Of a stretch of DNA of 64,000 bases, positions 20,758-34,176 are shown piece after piece. The translations under genes and the position numbers were made by a program. The stretch is from Verticillium longisporum (lineage: Eukaryota > Ascomycota > Sordariomycetes > Glomerellales > Plectosphaerellaceae). Within the stretch, counting starts at the first letter, position 1. Every line of letters starts with the position of its first letter. The stretch spans positions 5,270,001 through 5,334,000 of the forward strand of contig JAETXT010000003.1 of assembly GCA_019188255.1 (NCBI GenBank), written 5' to 3'. The notes under the pieces are model-generated. The model was given only the letters and a program-made list of their open reading frames with translations. It was not told the DNA's origin and did no database searches.

Positions 20758-22494
20758 TCAGTCTATCAGCCACTCCTCGACCTCGACGCCGATACTCCTG
20801 CCGACGCCGCGAATGACGTCCCAGCCGACATTGATGCGCCACTTGCCGCCGCGGTCCGTCACGTCGCCCGACACGCCGACGCGCACGAGCAGACGCAGGC
20901 TCGCGAGCGTCGACAGCGCCATGCCCACGTCGCCGTCGAGGCCCGCCGCCCCGAGGCCTCCCGTCGCGCCGCCGCCGCCGCCTGCCCACTCGGCGCGCAC
21001 GGCGGCAAAGATGGCGAGCATGCGCTCGAGCACAAAGGCGTGGGCGCCGAGGAGCTTGCGCGCAATCTTACGGTGCTGCTGCTTGGCGCCGCGGCCGGTC
21101 CCGGAGCGGGGCGCCGCGAAGCCGCCGCCGCGGCGCTTGCGGCGGCCGTGGTGGTAGGTCGAGAAGAGGGCGAGGTCGTGGCGCGTGGCGTTGTGGGAGG
21201 CGAGGTAGGCGGCCAGCAGCAGGAGGCGGGCCGTCGTGGGGAGGAGCGAGGCGAGGTCTGGCGTGGTCTGCTGGGTCGGCACCGCCTTGGCTGTGGTTCT
21301 TGTTGGTGTTTGGCCCTTGCTGGGTGTCGTCGTGGTGGTGCCTGTCGTGTTGCTGCTTGTGTTGCTGCTTGAGTTGGCGGCGTTGGCGGCGTTGGCGGTT
21401 GGCCTGAGGGCGATGATGCTCGGGTTCAGGAGCGATTCGTCTTGCAGGTGGACACGGGCGTGGATGAGGAGCTTGGAGAACTCGCGGGCGCCGTGGGTTC
21501 CGGCGGCGACGGGTGCCGTGAAACGCGGCCAGAGAATGTCGCAGGCGCGGCGCAGGGCGGGCAGGGTTCGAGAGGCGGAGACGGCAAGGGCGTCATGGAC
21601 GGCGGCGCAGAAACGGGGCCAGAGGAACTTCATGTCGTCCTCGGTCGTGTTGGGCACCGGCACGGGTATGGAGGGGGCCATGATCTTGACGTAGTCGGGT
21701 TTTGTGTAGTTGGGGAAGTGTATGTGAGGCACAAAGGAGGTTCGCAGGAAGCCCGCTGGGGGCGTTGTCAGGATGAAGACACAGGTCAGCGAGGGGATCT
21801 GTAGAAGGGTCTTCGGTTAGCTTTGATGTTCTCGGGCATCTCGATAGAGAGTCGGGCATCTCGATAGAGAGTCGGGCATCTCGATAGAGAGTCGGGCATC
21901 TCGATAGACAGTCAAGGACATACCAGCTCGGGCAGCCGTGCCAGGGCGGGCAGCAGGGTGTGCGGCGCCTCTCTTTGTCGATCGATCGAGTCGAAGACGA
22001 GGACGAAGCGCGAAGGTGGTGCTTGAGATTTGCCGTCTTTCAGCATCTTGGAGAGCTCAACAGCGAGCTGGGCTGTGGTTTCGCAGGCTCTGGGTCGCGT
22101 ATGCCATCCGATGGCGTCGACAACGGCATTGAGTGTTCTTTCAAAGAGGTGCCTCGCCGTAATGCATTGTATAGAGTTCATGATGGCGTAGTTGTCACCG
22201 ATGCTGCGCCGGTCGCTACCAGCATGGGGTGAGGCCAATCGACGCAGCAGAGCTTCGACAATGGCTGACTTGCCCGTAGCCTCTGTTCCGTAAAGGACGA
22301 TGTTGCGACATGGTGCGGTACTGGGCTAGGCGCCAAGGTCAGCGGTCAAAGCTGCCATGTGTTTGGAAGGGTGGGAGTAGGCGACGTACAGCAAGGAGGT
22401 TTGTGAGGGATCGAATCTGGGGTTCTCGGCAGGGAAAGGTATCCAGCAGGGAGGAGAGAATCGTGTCGTCGGGAGGCTGAAAGAGAGGATGCAT
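20758..22494 (-). CDS. ORC5: Origin recognition complex subunit 5
   Basis: Orc5 is an AAA+ subunit of the origin recognition complex that licenses DNA replication. Three exons: 22390-22494 (MHPLFQPPDDTILSS...SLTNLLA), 21924-22325 and 20758-21798. Intron 1 is 22326-22389 (GTACGT...CCTAG). Intron 2 is 21799-21923 (GTATGT...CTACAG, 125 bp) and contains a 20-bp tandem repeat. The product is 515 aa. Exon 2 opens with the Walker A motif VLYGTEATGKSAIVEALL and has a Walker-B-like FVLVFDSIDRQ. Exon 3 begins IPSLTCVFILTTPPAGFLRT and VPHIHFPNYTKPDYV, matching Orc5. It ends with the Orc5 C-terminal domain (LLLLAAYLASHN, FSTYHHGRRKRR). Phases agree across all joins. Confidence 0.9.
21831..21910. repeat. 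20-bp tandem repeat inside ORC5 intron 2 (4 units)
   Basis: Four units of GTCGGGCATCTCGATAGAGA fill 21831-21910. The first starts with C instead of G and the last ends in ACA. The array occupies 80 of the 125 bases of intron 2. Confidence 0.93.
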
Positions 22495-23278
22495 GGCGGG
22501 TCGTGACGGCGTGTGTGTGTCGTATGGGCTGTCCAACTCTAAAATGATGGCGATGCAGCAACTCCAGGCGCGTCTATCTGGGATCGCCAGCGAGGTGGGG
22601 GGCACTGGAGCCTTGACGCGAAGTCAAGTGACTGCGGTGCCCAGCCTGGGTCTGACTGCAGGTACCTCCAGGCGTAGGGACCTACCTGCCAAGGTGAGGT
22701 AAGGTACCTCACCTAAGGTAGGTAGGTACCTAGGTAGGGAGGGAAGGCAGGGTTAGGGTTGGCAGGCTACCTGCTGTGCCGTACCAACGTCGCATATCCA
22801 TGACGCGTGGTTATGGCCGGCCTGGCCCTCAAACGGCAGATGCCATCCAATGGCAACTCTGTGGCTCTCTGTAGGCTCGTCGTCGAAGACGCAAGCACCC
22901 TGCCAGGCACCAGTGATTTTCTGACCCTCCTCAACACCCCCCATGAAGCCCAACAGACAGCCGTGTCAAGCCCGCCTCAGAGCCAGCCGAAGGGACCAAG
23001 CACGCCGTGGTGCGTGTGGACCAGCCGAAGGATTCGGCGCCTGTCCCCTTCCGCTTGACTGCCTCTTGCTTGGCCGAGAGACCATCAACAGTCGTCGAAC
23101 TGTCTGCTATCTATCAATCTTGCGACGGAACCCTTAGCTCGGAACCAATACTCTGTTCTTGTACAATACTCTGTTCCTGTACTTTTGAGTGTTGATTGCG
23201 TTGGGCTCACACGTCACGCAGGCAGCCCCCATCTCGCTCGTCTTCGTACCCAAGGTACCTTCGTAGTGAACAGACATC
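22495..23278. promoter_or_regulatory. Divergent promoter of ORC5 and the Zn2Cys6 gene
   Basis: The 784 bp holds both promoters. A cluster of AGGTAGG/CCTAGG/GGTACC palindromic motifs at 22675-22745 is the only conspicuous element. A short duplicated ATACTCTGTTC motif lies near 23149-23173. No gene is convincing. Confidence 0.45.
22675..22745. repeat. TACCTAGGTA-type palindromic cluster
   Basis: Overlapping copies of AGGTAGG, GGTACC and ACCTAGGT are packed into about 70 bp. The same words recur at 34177-34203 and 34441-34500, also in a divergent promoter. They could be protein-binding sites or hairpin-forming low-complexity DNA. Confidence 0.6.
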
Positions 23279-24865
23279 ATGAGTACCTCACCCGACTCAG
23301 ATCCGGACCCCCCCGCCCTGCTGGCCTCGGACGGCACAGCCAAACCGTATCATTCAAAAAGACCACACAAAAAGACGCGGTCCGGTTGCAGGACGTGCAA
23401 GGCGCGCAAGGTCAAATGCGATGAGGGTCGCCCGGCATGCCGCAACTGCGTCCTGCGCAAGGTCGACTGCCTCTATCCTGTCACCGCCGCGTCCGCCAAG
23501 TCGGCCACTCTCAAGCGCACCATCACGCCTCGCACACCCACCTCGGAGCCATCGACGTCCATAGTGGCCAGTCCCGAGACGAGCCGCCGCCCGTGGGAAC
23601 CGAGTCCCATCATCGAGCCCTTGTACATACCGCCGGGTCAACATGATGCCCTCGACATGAAGCTGCTCTGGTTCTACACCACCAACACCTTCAACTCCTT
23701 TCTCACGCCCAGGGACAAGGGCGAGCGCGTCAACGAGATTCTCCGCGTCAAGATTCCCTCCTACGCCTTTGAGAATCGTTTTCTCATGGACTGCCTGCTC
23801 GGCCTGTCTGCTCTCCAGCTGGAGAACCTCAACCAGGAGGTCGACCCGTCGCGTGCCCTCTACTATCGCTCGTGCGCCTTCGAAGGCTACCGCAAAGCCA
23901 TTGAAAAGGCCGACGTCGAGACATTCCCCGCCCTCATCGCCTGCTCTCTCCTGCTCGTCGCTCTGTCGTCCCAGATGTTCCGCGAGGTCACGACCAAGCG
24001 CCTGCACATACTCGACTGGATGGTCGTCTGGCGCGGCATCGGTCTCATGATCCGGCTCGCGAGCCCCCGCAAACTCTGGGAGGCCGGCCTCGCCGAGCTC
24101 TTCTTCCGCCCGCCCATCGACCTCAACTCGTCGTCGCTGCACATCCCCAACAACCTGCTCTTCATGGTCTCCACCATCCGCGAGGACGACCCCGACCACG
24201 CCCACGTCGACACCTACTACCACTGCCTGCAGTACCTCGGCTCCCTGTACCAGGAGCTGCGCCAGGGCCTCAGCTCCATCCTCAACATCCGCGCCATGAC
24301 CTGGTTCACCTTTGTGCCGCCCGACTTTGTTGAGCTCGCCAAGCAGCGCCGCCCGCGCGCCCTCGTCGTCATTGCCCACTACGCCATGTTTGTCAAGGTT
24401 GTCGACACCATCTGGTGGCTGCGCGGCGTCGGCGACACGAGCATCCGCGACATTCTCGAGCACCTCGACCACGACGACTTTGACGACGCCTGGGAGGACC
24501 TGCTCGCCACGCCCCGCGCCGCCCTGCGCACCGACCGCCCCGTCGACACCGCCAAGGTCATCCTCAACGACCCCGTCTGGCTCCCGCCCGCCACCGACGA
24601 GACGCTGTGCCCGGAGGAGGCCTCGCGCCTGCCCCTCATGCTGTCGCTCGTCAGCCAGCGCGGCAAGCTCATGCGCTACGACAAGGCGTCGGGCCGCCAC
24701 GTCGAGCTCGACGACGGGCCCGTCTTGGACGTCACCACCAACATCGAAACCTACATGTGCGGCAACGATCTCCGCAAGGCCGACCCTTGCCTGGCGACGC
24801 ACAATGGCACCGAGGACTTTGAGGACGGGCCTTTTGCCGTCTTTCGGAGGATCCCCTTGCGATGA
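23279..24865 (+). CDS. Zn2Cys6 transcription factor (Upc2-like architecture)
   Basis: This is an intronless 528-aa regulator. The binuclear zinc cluster lies at residues 37-64: Cys37, 40, 47, 54, 57 and 64, spacing C-x2-C-x6-C-x6-C-x2-C-x6-C, preceded by a basic KRPHKKTRSG stretch. The remainder resembles the fungal-specific trans_2 (DUF3468) domain found in Upc2/Ecm22-like regulators (LLWFYTTNTFNSF, FLMDCLLGLSALQLENL, CSLLLVALSSQ). Targets cannot be read from sequence, and no metabolic cluster adjoins it. It is divergent from ORC5. A long antisense open frame across it comes from GC-rich codon use. Confidence 0.88.
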   Translation: MSTSPDSDPDPPALLASDGTAKPYHSKRPHKKTRSGCRTCKARKVKCDEGRPACRNCVLRKVDCLYPVTAASAKSATLKRTITPRTPTSEPSTSIVASPETSRRPWEPSPIIEPLYIPPGQHDALDMKLLWFYTTNTFNSFLTPRDKGERVNEILRVKIPSYAFENRFLMDCLLGLSALQLENLNQEVDPSRALYYRSCAFEGYRKAIEKADVETFPALIACSLLLVALSSQMFREVTTKRLHILDWMVVWRGIGLMIRLASPRKLWEAGLAELFFRPPIDLNSSSLHIPNNLLFMVSTIREDDPDHAHVDTYYHCLQYLGSLYQELRQGLSSILNIRAMTWFTFVPPDFVELAKQRRPRALVVIAHYAMFVKVVDTIWWLRGVGDTSIRDILEHLDHDDFDDAWEDLLATPRAALRTDRPVDTAKVILNDPVWLPPATDETLCPEEASRLPLMLSLVSQRGKLMRYDKASGRHVELDDGPVLDVTTNIETYMCGNDLRKADPCLATHNGTEDFEDGPFAVFRRIPLR

Positions 24866-25826
24866 TGGCCCCTTTTTGCCATGTTGTATTCTATCTATTT
24901 GGGCAGTGCGTACGTGCTGGGTAGGCGGGGTTGGCGTATTGGTCGTATTCCTGTCGTGCCCTCTTTTGCATGACCGATCTGTGAGACGATATGAAGTAGT
25001 TGCCGAGTGTAGCGGAATACCACTCATCTTCAGACAATTGAACGAAGGACCATGCCGTGTTTTTTTTTTATGATTGTTGTTATTATTTTCCTTCCAAATG
25101 TCCATCTATAAGGCAACAAAGCGTGATCCCGTGGATGGTAGGTGGATTTCGTAGATGAGAGTGATGTCGAGGCAAAATCCACATATAGACCATGTGTCGA
25201 AACATTGACCTGAGTATTGCCAAGTCACTTTCACGAGCAAGACCTCATTTTCTTCTGCACAATAGAGAACTTTCTAGGCCACTACTATCAACAAAAACCG
25301 GGTTCCAACGTCTTGTTTGTTCCTGCTTTCTCCCCCTCTGGTAATGTGAGTAAAGGGGCGCAACACTTTCCCTGCCTGAGGCATTCCGGCGCAACTCGAC
25401 TTCAATCAATATGATGAGCCGCAAAACCGTGTCCACCGCGCCCGTGCCCACCAAGGTAAGTTGACACGGAACAAATGTTGAACATCCAAGGCTTCAATAG
25501 GTCCCATCGACATTAACACTTGACCAAGTCTCAGGTTGGTTCACTGCAGTAGCACAAGTCCGCAACGCCATGTTACATCGGAAAATGCCTCACGTTTAAC
25601 CTTCATTGAACATGACAACATCAGCCCGAAATACACTAGTTCACAGCACACGCATGGAATCCTGGGACAATTGGAGGAATTATGTGAATTTCTTGGTACA
25701 CAGCCCACAAAAGAGACTTGATTGAGCTAAGGGAGAACCTCGCATCCCAACGATCCTCTTCTATACACAGGCCAGGACCCCATCAGATCGACGCAACGCT
25801 TCGTAGGTATCGACTTCCCGGGTCAC
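24866..25826. other. Convergent 3' region between the Zn2Cys6 gene and ATP2
   Basis: The 961 bp is somewhat richer in A/T than its surroundings and has a T9 run near 25060. Only short, unconvincing frames occur. It holds both 3' UTRs. Confidence 0.45.
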
Positions 25827-27841
<2,015 letters not shown>

Positions 27842-28362
27842 CTTGCCAGATGACGGAGAGCGATTTCGGATGGGAGTGGAGAGGTGATGGTTGAACTTCC
27901 AGGAGGACTTGGGGAGAAGTGAGCAGTTTTGCTCGGGATCCAGGCTTCGTCGGGTAGAGCTTTGCCTGGGGAGTCACGTGAGTCTGTCCTTCCCGGGTCC
28001 AGGAAAATTATGCGGCAGGAGCTTGGCGCGAGCTACACCGGATTGAGGTCTACTCTCCTACCGGGTTTTTCCGCGGGGCCCCTTTCATATCCAATGGCAA
28101 CGGCTTGCAGAGGCCAACAAGCCACCCAGCAACCTCAAAGCGACATTAGCTAATCCTGAAGCTACACCCATTCTGGCGCCTGACAGCCTAAGGCAGTTCA
28201 CGATGTTCCACAGTTGCGAACGAGCCATGGCCTTGACAGCGTCATGATTTGTCCAGAGCCTGGCCATTGACCTCTTGTCAAATTACTGCAATTATCATCA
28301 CGGGCATTGCTCCGTGCTGCAGATTTTCGTTGCTCGACCATATCTTTCCACGCACCGGAAAG
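27842..28362. other. Divergent promoter of ATP2 and the small membrane protein gene
   Basis: The 521 bp separates two start codons. No gene and no obvious TATA box are seen. Confidence 0.45.
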
Positions 28363-28639
28363 ATGAGTTTACGGAACTTCCTGGCCCTTGGCATCGCCGT
28401 GGGGTCTGGCGTCCTCATTAGTATGTCTATATACGATGTTCGTCCACGTTCAACATGATGCTGATCCCCCCATGGGCACATACACTCTTGGCCCAGCCTT
28501 TGCGGAACAAGCGCATCACCGCCAGCTTGAGCTCAAGACCAAGGACGCCTCGCTTTTAGATTCAATCAACGAAGATCAATCCAACAAGACAAAGACCGAC
28601 ACTTCTCCGCCACCCCCGACATCGACTCAAGCATCGTAA
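28363..28639 (+). CDS. Small membrane protein, possibly mitochondrial
   Basis: I do not recognise the family. ATG at 28363 starts MSLRNFLALGIAVGSGVLI, one hydrophobic helix after a short basic start. A 76-bp intron (28421-28496, GTATGT...GCCCAG) joins this to a polar tail beginning TFAEQAHHRQLELKTKD and ending in a Pro/Thr-rich stretch, 66 aa in all. The acceptor is the only good AG in the interval. Tiny proteins of this shape are often mitochondrial inner-membrane or assembly factors, and the neighbours ATP2 and COX5 fit that, but this is inference. It could also be a spurious model. Confidence 0.5.
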
Positions 28640-29570
28640 TACGGTTGGCAACGTTGTCGTGTTTGGTGTTATTTGTAGAACTATGCGAGAGCCAGGTGAT
28701 CGCCCACCTGGGCTCGCCTCTTGACCGCCGTGTATCATAAACATAATGTTCGGACATACACCTGAAGGGTACAGAAGGATGACTAGTGGTCCAGACGTTT
28801 GCCGAACAGCTTGTCGCCGCGTTTGCTTGGTAAATCCGAGATGGTCCGCCGAATGTCAGACTTAATGGTGAAGCTCCTGTGAGACAGCCAAAACAGCTAT
28901 TCTTCTCGAAGAGCGTGCAGCAAGCTACGTTGATCTAGCTAGGCTGTATGAAACTCAAGAGCAGGTAAGGAGCTGCTTGACCCATTGCAGGCATCCAGGT
29001 TCCCGCCATGCAGCCTATAACTATGTTTCTGTCTGCAGTTTCCGATACTTGCACAAGCTACAGCAGTGGATCGGTATGAGTGTGCGAGAGGAAATGAAAG
29101 ACCGGGACCATACATACACCATATACTCCGCAAGATACCGACCGCTTGAACCAATTGAATAATCGCGTATTGTATCCGATGTCATAGAAAAGTCATATGC
29201 ACGGCAACGTTCGTTCTCCCGCTATTGATGGACTTGGGTTATGGAAAAGCAGCTGTCGAAGGAGCCCTCGACTGCTCGCATCGAGGTTAAGCACGTGACT
29301 CAGTATTAGTCACTACATTGCCGAACAATTTTCGGGCCAGTGGCAGCTGTTCGATTACAACGGGGCCATTGGACGGATCGAGGTTCCATCATACGACACC
29401 CCAAAAAACCCTCTCCTCTCTCCCTGACCACCCAAAGCCAATTCCGTCCCGGCCCATCCAGCAATTGCGGCATCCCACCACCTTCGCAAACCTCGTCGAC
29501 CGAAGCGACCTCCTCTGTACAGATACCCGAGACCGGACAGCCGATTTCTTTCACCTCAGCCCCGATCAAG
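28640..29570. other. Intergenic region and COX5 promoter, no gene seen
   Basis: The 931 bp has only short frames with no family-like sequence. The last 250 bp is the CT-rich COX5 leader. Confidence 0.45.
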
Positions 29571-30475
29571 ATGATGCGAACCCAGGTCTCGTCGCTGCTG
29601 GGCGCCGTGCCCCGGTACCAGCTGGCCATGGTCATCCCCCGCGCCGCCACCTCCCACCCCATCTCCAACCCTCCCCTCGCCAGCATTGTGCAGAGGTGGG
29701 AGACGATGCCTCACCAGGAGCAGACCGAGCTGTGGATGGCCCTGGGGGACCGCATGAAGGGCCCCTGGCAGGAGCTGACCCTCCAGGAGAAGAAGGCTGG
29801 TGCGTTTTCCTCGGAAGCCCCGATCCCCCCCCCCCCCTAACGTGACATGGCCTCGCAAGCATGGAGGAGAGGACGAAAGGAAAGCGGCACTGGTTCGAAG
29901 CTCGGCAATGGCTGGCAATCGTCGCGGTGAAGCTCTGCCATGCATCGTCGAGGTCGAGAATTGCAATTGACGCGCTCAATGGATGCAACTCGGCTCGGCC
30001 ACCATGACGTCGGGTGTTCCCGCGGCCCGCCAGCCAACCTTGAATCGATCCAGTCCGAATGGACGAAAAAGACAGGCCCGACCCGTTCTGAAAATGAAGA
30101 ACTAACGCCAATTGCCTCCACAGCCTACTGGATTGCCTTTGGTCCCCACGGCCCCCGTGCCGCCGACCCTGCTGGCGAGGGCTCCCGCGTCTTCTTCGGC
30201 ACTCTCGCCGCCGTCGGTGCCAGTCTCGCCATCTTCGGCGTCATCCGCCTGTTTGCCAAGCCCCCTCCCCCTACCATGACCAAGGAGTGGCAGGAGGCTT
30301 CCAACGAGGTGCTCAAGGTAGGTCGCCACACGTCGCTGGGTCTGCTATCGCTTCGGAGGATATGGACTGACGCATTGACTGCACCACACAGAACCAAAAA
30401 GCCGATCCTCTCACCGGTATCTCCTCCGAGGGCTACGCCGGCGTCGGACAGGTCCAGTCGCCTCCCAAGCACTAA
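29571..30475 (+). CDS. COX5: Cytochrome c oxidase subunit 5 (subunit IV family)
   Basis: This is a nuclear-encoded inner-membrane subunit of respiratory complex IV. Three exons, 29571-29799, 30124-30317 and 30392-30475, give 168 aa. The presequence MMRTQVSSLLGAVPRYQL is followed by ISNPPLASIVQRWETMPHQE and the family block LTLQEKKAAYWIAFGPHGPR, formed across intron 1. A single transmembrane helix (VFFGTLAAVGASLAIFGVIR) and the conserved PTMTKEWQEASNE follow. Intron 1 is 324 bp (GTGCGT...CCACAG), several times the local norm, and contains a C13 run. Intron 2 is 74 bp. The start may be either of two adjacent ATGs. Confidence 0.93.
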
Positions 30476-30901
30476 ATTGGGCTTTCTCCCTCCCATCGTC
30501 ATTAGATCAATACCGGCCGTTTCGCCCCCTTGTAAAAACGACCCTGAGAGCAACAAGAGAGGATGGAGGGTTATTATTGGTGTTAGGTCAATCGGGAACA
30601 GACAGGACGCGCGCGCGGGTGTAAATAGTGTACCGGAAGAGCTCAACTTAAAGCATCTTTTTTTCTTTTGTCTGCCATCTGATGGCCGGGCAGCGTGATC
30701 ATGTGACGACACCCTTTGCACTATCAAGTCACGATTTACAGAGACAGCACAGCAAAAGACGAGCGAATACAACGAGGGTCAACAGGAACTTGCTCTCATA
30801 TTAATTATGGCTGGGGACAATTTGCGACAGTCTTTTGATGCAATCATGATGGATCTTTTGGGTTCCTTCGCTCAACAGTGCTCATGCATCTCAACCACCC
30901 T
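30476..30901. other. Convergent 3' region between COX5 and the branching enzyme
   Basis: The 426 bp holds two 3' UTRs. No gene is seen. Confidence 0.45.
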
Positions 30902-33248
30902 TTACGAATGTTGAGAGACGGGGGATTCCAGCGCCAAAATCTATTGTGGAAACGGTTAGAATCAATGCTGTGCAGGTGAATCGGGCGAGGGGCTGTGCTT
31001 ACCAGAGCGGTCCTGCAAGGAATGTAAATGTGCGTCCAGTTCTTCCGTCCATTCCACTCCATGGGAGTGGTGAAAAATCGGGTGCCCTCCTCGATACGGC
31101 CGTGGCCTCCGAGGTCCTTAGAGTCCGAGTTGAGAACAATCTTGTACGTGCCAGGCGTTTCGATTCCAACTCGGTAGTCGCTGAAGCTCTTGTTGGGGTG
31201 GAAGTTGAAAATGAAGACGCAACCTCCTCGCTCAAAGACGATGATCTTGTCAGACTCGTTCTTCAGAGAGATGTAGGCCTGGGGGCTGTGCAGCCATCCA
31301 AACTGTGCTTCGGTTGTGTTCATAGCGCGATCAAAGTTGTTGAGGTACTGGTACCGCAAGTCATGATCCTCTGTCAGGTTGAACTGCCGCCTCGCGTACC
31401 AGAACGAGTTCTGGTTGCCCTCACGAGGGAAGTCGAGCCACTCCGGATGGCCAAACTCGTTGCCTTCAAAGTTGAGATATCCCTCGCCGCCGAGGGAGTG
31501 TGTCAAAAGACGGATCATCTTGTGCAGAGCCATGCCACGGTCAATGACAGAGGTGAACGGAGTCAGGTTCGACATGTTGGTGTACATCTCGGCGTCACAC
31601 AGATGCATCATGAGAGATTTGTCTCCGACGAGGCTACATCTTGTTAGCAAAATCAAAACAACAACTCCGAGACAAAGGTAGCTTACGCTTGATCGTGGCT
31701 CTCGGCGTACGCAATGGTCTTCTCGCCATGCCGTCTGTTGGTCAGAGTGAAGCAGATGTTGCCAATGTCCCATTCTTCATCCTGCTGCTCCTTCAGGATC
31801 TTGATCCACATGTCCGGGATGGCCATAGCCAGGCGGTAGTCGAAGCCAAGGCCACCAAGCGACAGCGGCACACAAAGAGCAGGCATACCGGAAACATCCT
31901 CGGCAATGGTGATGCTCTCTGGATACAGGTCGTGAAGCATCTGGTTGGCCACCATGAGGTAGACAACTGCTTCCTCGTCAACATCGGCGCCAAAGTACTC
32001 GTGGTAGCCTCCAGAAAAGCCACTGCGGACCGTCAGTTAATGCATTAATCACATGGGAGATGGGGCGAAAACTGACGTTCCAATGCCGTGGTGGTGGTAA
32101 AGCATGCTCGTCACGCCGTCGAAGCGGAAACCATCAAAGTGGTACTCGTCCATCCAGAAGCGGAGGTTGCTAAGGAGGAATCGCATGACCTCATGGTGAC
32201 CATAGTTGAACAGCCTGCTGTCCCACAGCTCATGACGGCCGCGAGCACCCTCGTGGAAGTACTGGTGATCAGTGCCATCGAACTCGTTCAGTCCATCTAG
32301 CACGTTCTTGGAGGCGTGGCTGTGGACAATATCGAGGAGCACAGTGATGCCCATGCCGTGAGCAGTGTCCACGAGCTCCTTGAGGTCTTCGGGGGTCCGT
32401 ACCGGCTGCTGGCGGCGAAGAAGCTGTTGATCTGGTAGCCAAAGCTGGCATAGTAGGCGTGCTCCATGATGGCCATGAGCTGGATGACGTTATAGCCAAG
32501 ATCGCGGATCCTTGGCAGCATGTTCTTGGTGAACTCCTTGTACGTAGCGACACGCAGTTCTGGCGAGGAGATACCGACGTGGGCCTCGTAGATGCGAGCG
32601 CTCGCAGGCTTGCTCGGCCTGGGGTTCTTGAACTGATACCTCTCCGAAGCGGGGGGGTTCCAGAAGCGGGCATCGTATGCCGGCGAGACGGCCAGATCCT
32701 GGGTAACATACTTGATCCAGGCAGGCAGGCGGTCGATACGCTCGCCGCTGGGCGTTTGCAGAGAGATCTGGATCCGTGTCAGCCTGTCGATTGAGGTTTG
32801 TTTGATGTGAACCCGTGCGAACCTTGATCTTGGAGTTGTGAGGAATGGCGGGCTGGCCATTGTTGACAGGAAGCACAATTTCGAAAACGCCAAATTCGTC
32901 CCTCTTCATGGGATGAGACTCGCGGTCCCAGTTGTTGAAGTCGCCGGTGAGAAAGGCGTGAGTGGCATTAGGTGCCCACTCCCTGTATGTGATGGTGCCA
33001 TTGGCATCAACGTTGAAACCAAAGATATCGGTACCCTTGGAAAATTTGTCGACGCCGCCCTCGGTCTTGTCCAGCTTGGTGAGCCAATCTTGCGCTTTGG
33101 CATATCGCCTCTTGAAAGCGTCCTCGAACGGCTCGAGCCAGGGGTCGAGCTGGATGACGCCTGTGCCGTCATTGCGGGTGCCAGCAGCAGCACCAGCAGC
33201 GGCTTGCGGGGCCAGAGAGTTGGCGGACTGCTCGACAACGGCAGCCAT
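30902..33248 (-). CDS. GLC3: 1,4-alpha-glucan (glycogen) branching enzyme; one frame break
   Basis: This GH13 enzyme creates alpha-1,6 branches in glycogen. Five exons: 32823-33248, 32077-32767, 31687-32022, 31003-31633 and 30902-30940. The 13-codon last exon ([12 protein letters not shown]) is easily missed. An N-terminal CBM48 region ([20 protein letters not shown]) precedes the barrel. Catalytic motifs are [15 protein letters not shown] (nucleophile Asp), ITIAEDVSG (acid/base Glu) and ESHDQALVGDK. The frame breaks at about 32391-32400: SSRYG reads on in one frame while [15 protein letters not shown] lies in the next. One missing base at a Gly-Thr codon pair beside the C5 run explains it; the exon sum is one short of a multiple of three. 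Corrected length would be 707 aa, normal for the family. Confidence 0.93.
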
Positions 33249-34176
33249 GGTCGTGGGGGAGGGGTGTTTCCAAGAATGTGACAAGCAGAAAGTTGAGAAA
33301 ATCAGATCCGAACAGCGGGAGCTGAATGAAGCGGACGTTTTCTTATATGAGGGCGTTGTGAGGGATAAGATGGCGAACGTGGTGCAGGCTCCTTCAGCTG
33401 GGCGAATTGTTGAGAGCGAGCAAGAGCTTGAGCTCGGGCATGCACGTAGGTAAGCTAAGGTAGGCAAGGGGAAGTAGTAGTGGCAGTGGCAGTGGGAGTG
33501 GAAGCAACAGTAGCGGGAACGGTACTGAAGCGAAGCGGGCAGGATAGGGACAGGCTCAAGCTTGAAGTGGCGTTGGAGGGGCAATGTCTCCGTGTTCTGG
33601 GCCTGGATGTGGATGTAAGATTGCGAGACGGATTGGAACGAGCGAGCAGGCTGTCAGTTGTCTGACAAGGTAAGGGAAAAAAAGTGCAATGGACGAGAAG
33701 TCTCATCTCCCCTCCTTCTCTTTGCCCCCCTTCGTGCTACGGAACGAATGGCAGGGGTCGAAGAATAGAATCAACTGAGCCCGAAAGACGGACGTTGGGC
33801 CGGCGGTGGCACCACGATGTGAGGGTGGTGCAGCTGCATATGCACCTGCACCTGCCCGTCAGGCGGCGTGCCCGTGAGCGTCTGATAATAGCTCGTAGCC
33901 ATGACGTCGAGAGGCGACGAGAAGAGGGGACGAGCAAGGGAGCGACGCCCCGATCAATTCCACGAGAATTCTTGCCGGCCCCTGTCCCTGTATCACACCC
34001 AGCTGCCAGCTGGAGCCCTGTCCGCCTTTTCCCTCTGTTCATCGAATGGGTTTTAGCGATCATCCATCATAAGCCTGTAATTGTCGTTGGGCCCAGGGTG
34101 CACTCCGAACAGGTAGTTGACCTCGCAAGACTTGACCAATTCCTTGAGCCAGTCCATCGTTCTTGGCCCGGGCAGA

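Noticed and set aside
23354..25105. 583-codon open frame on the minus strand opposite the Zn2Cys6 gene
   Set aside because: It is a Gly/Val/Ala/Glu-rich shadow of GC-biased codons on the other strand with no family-like motif.
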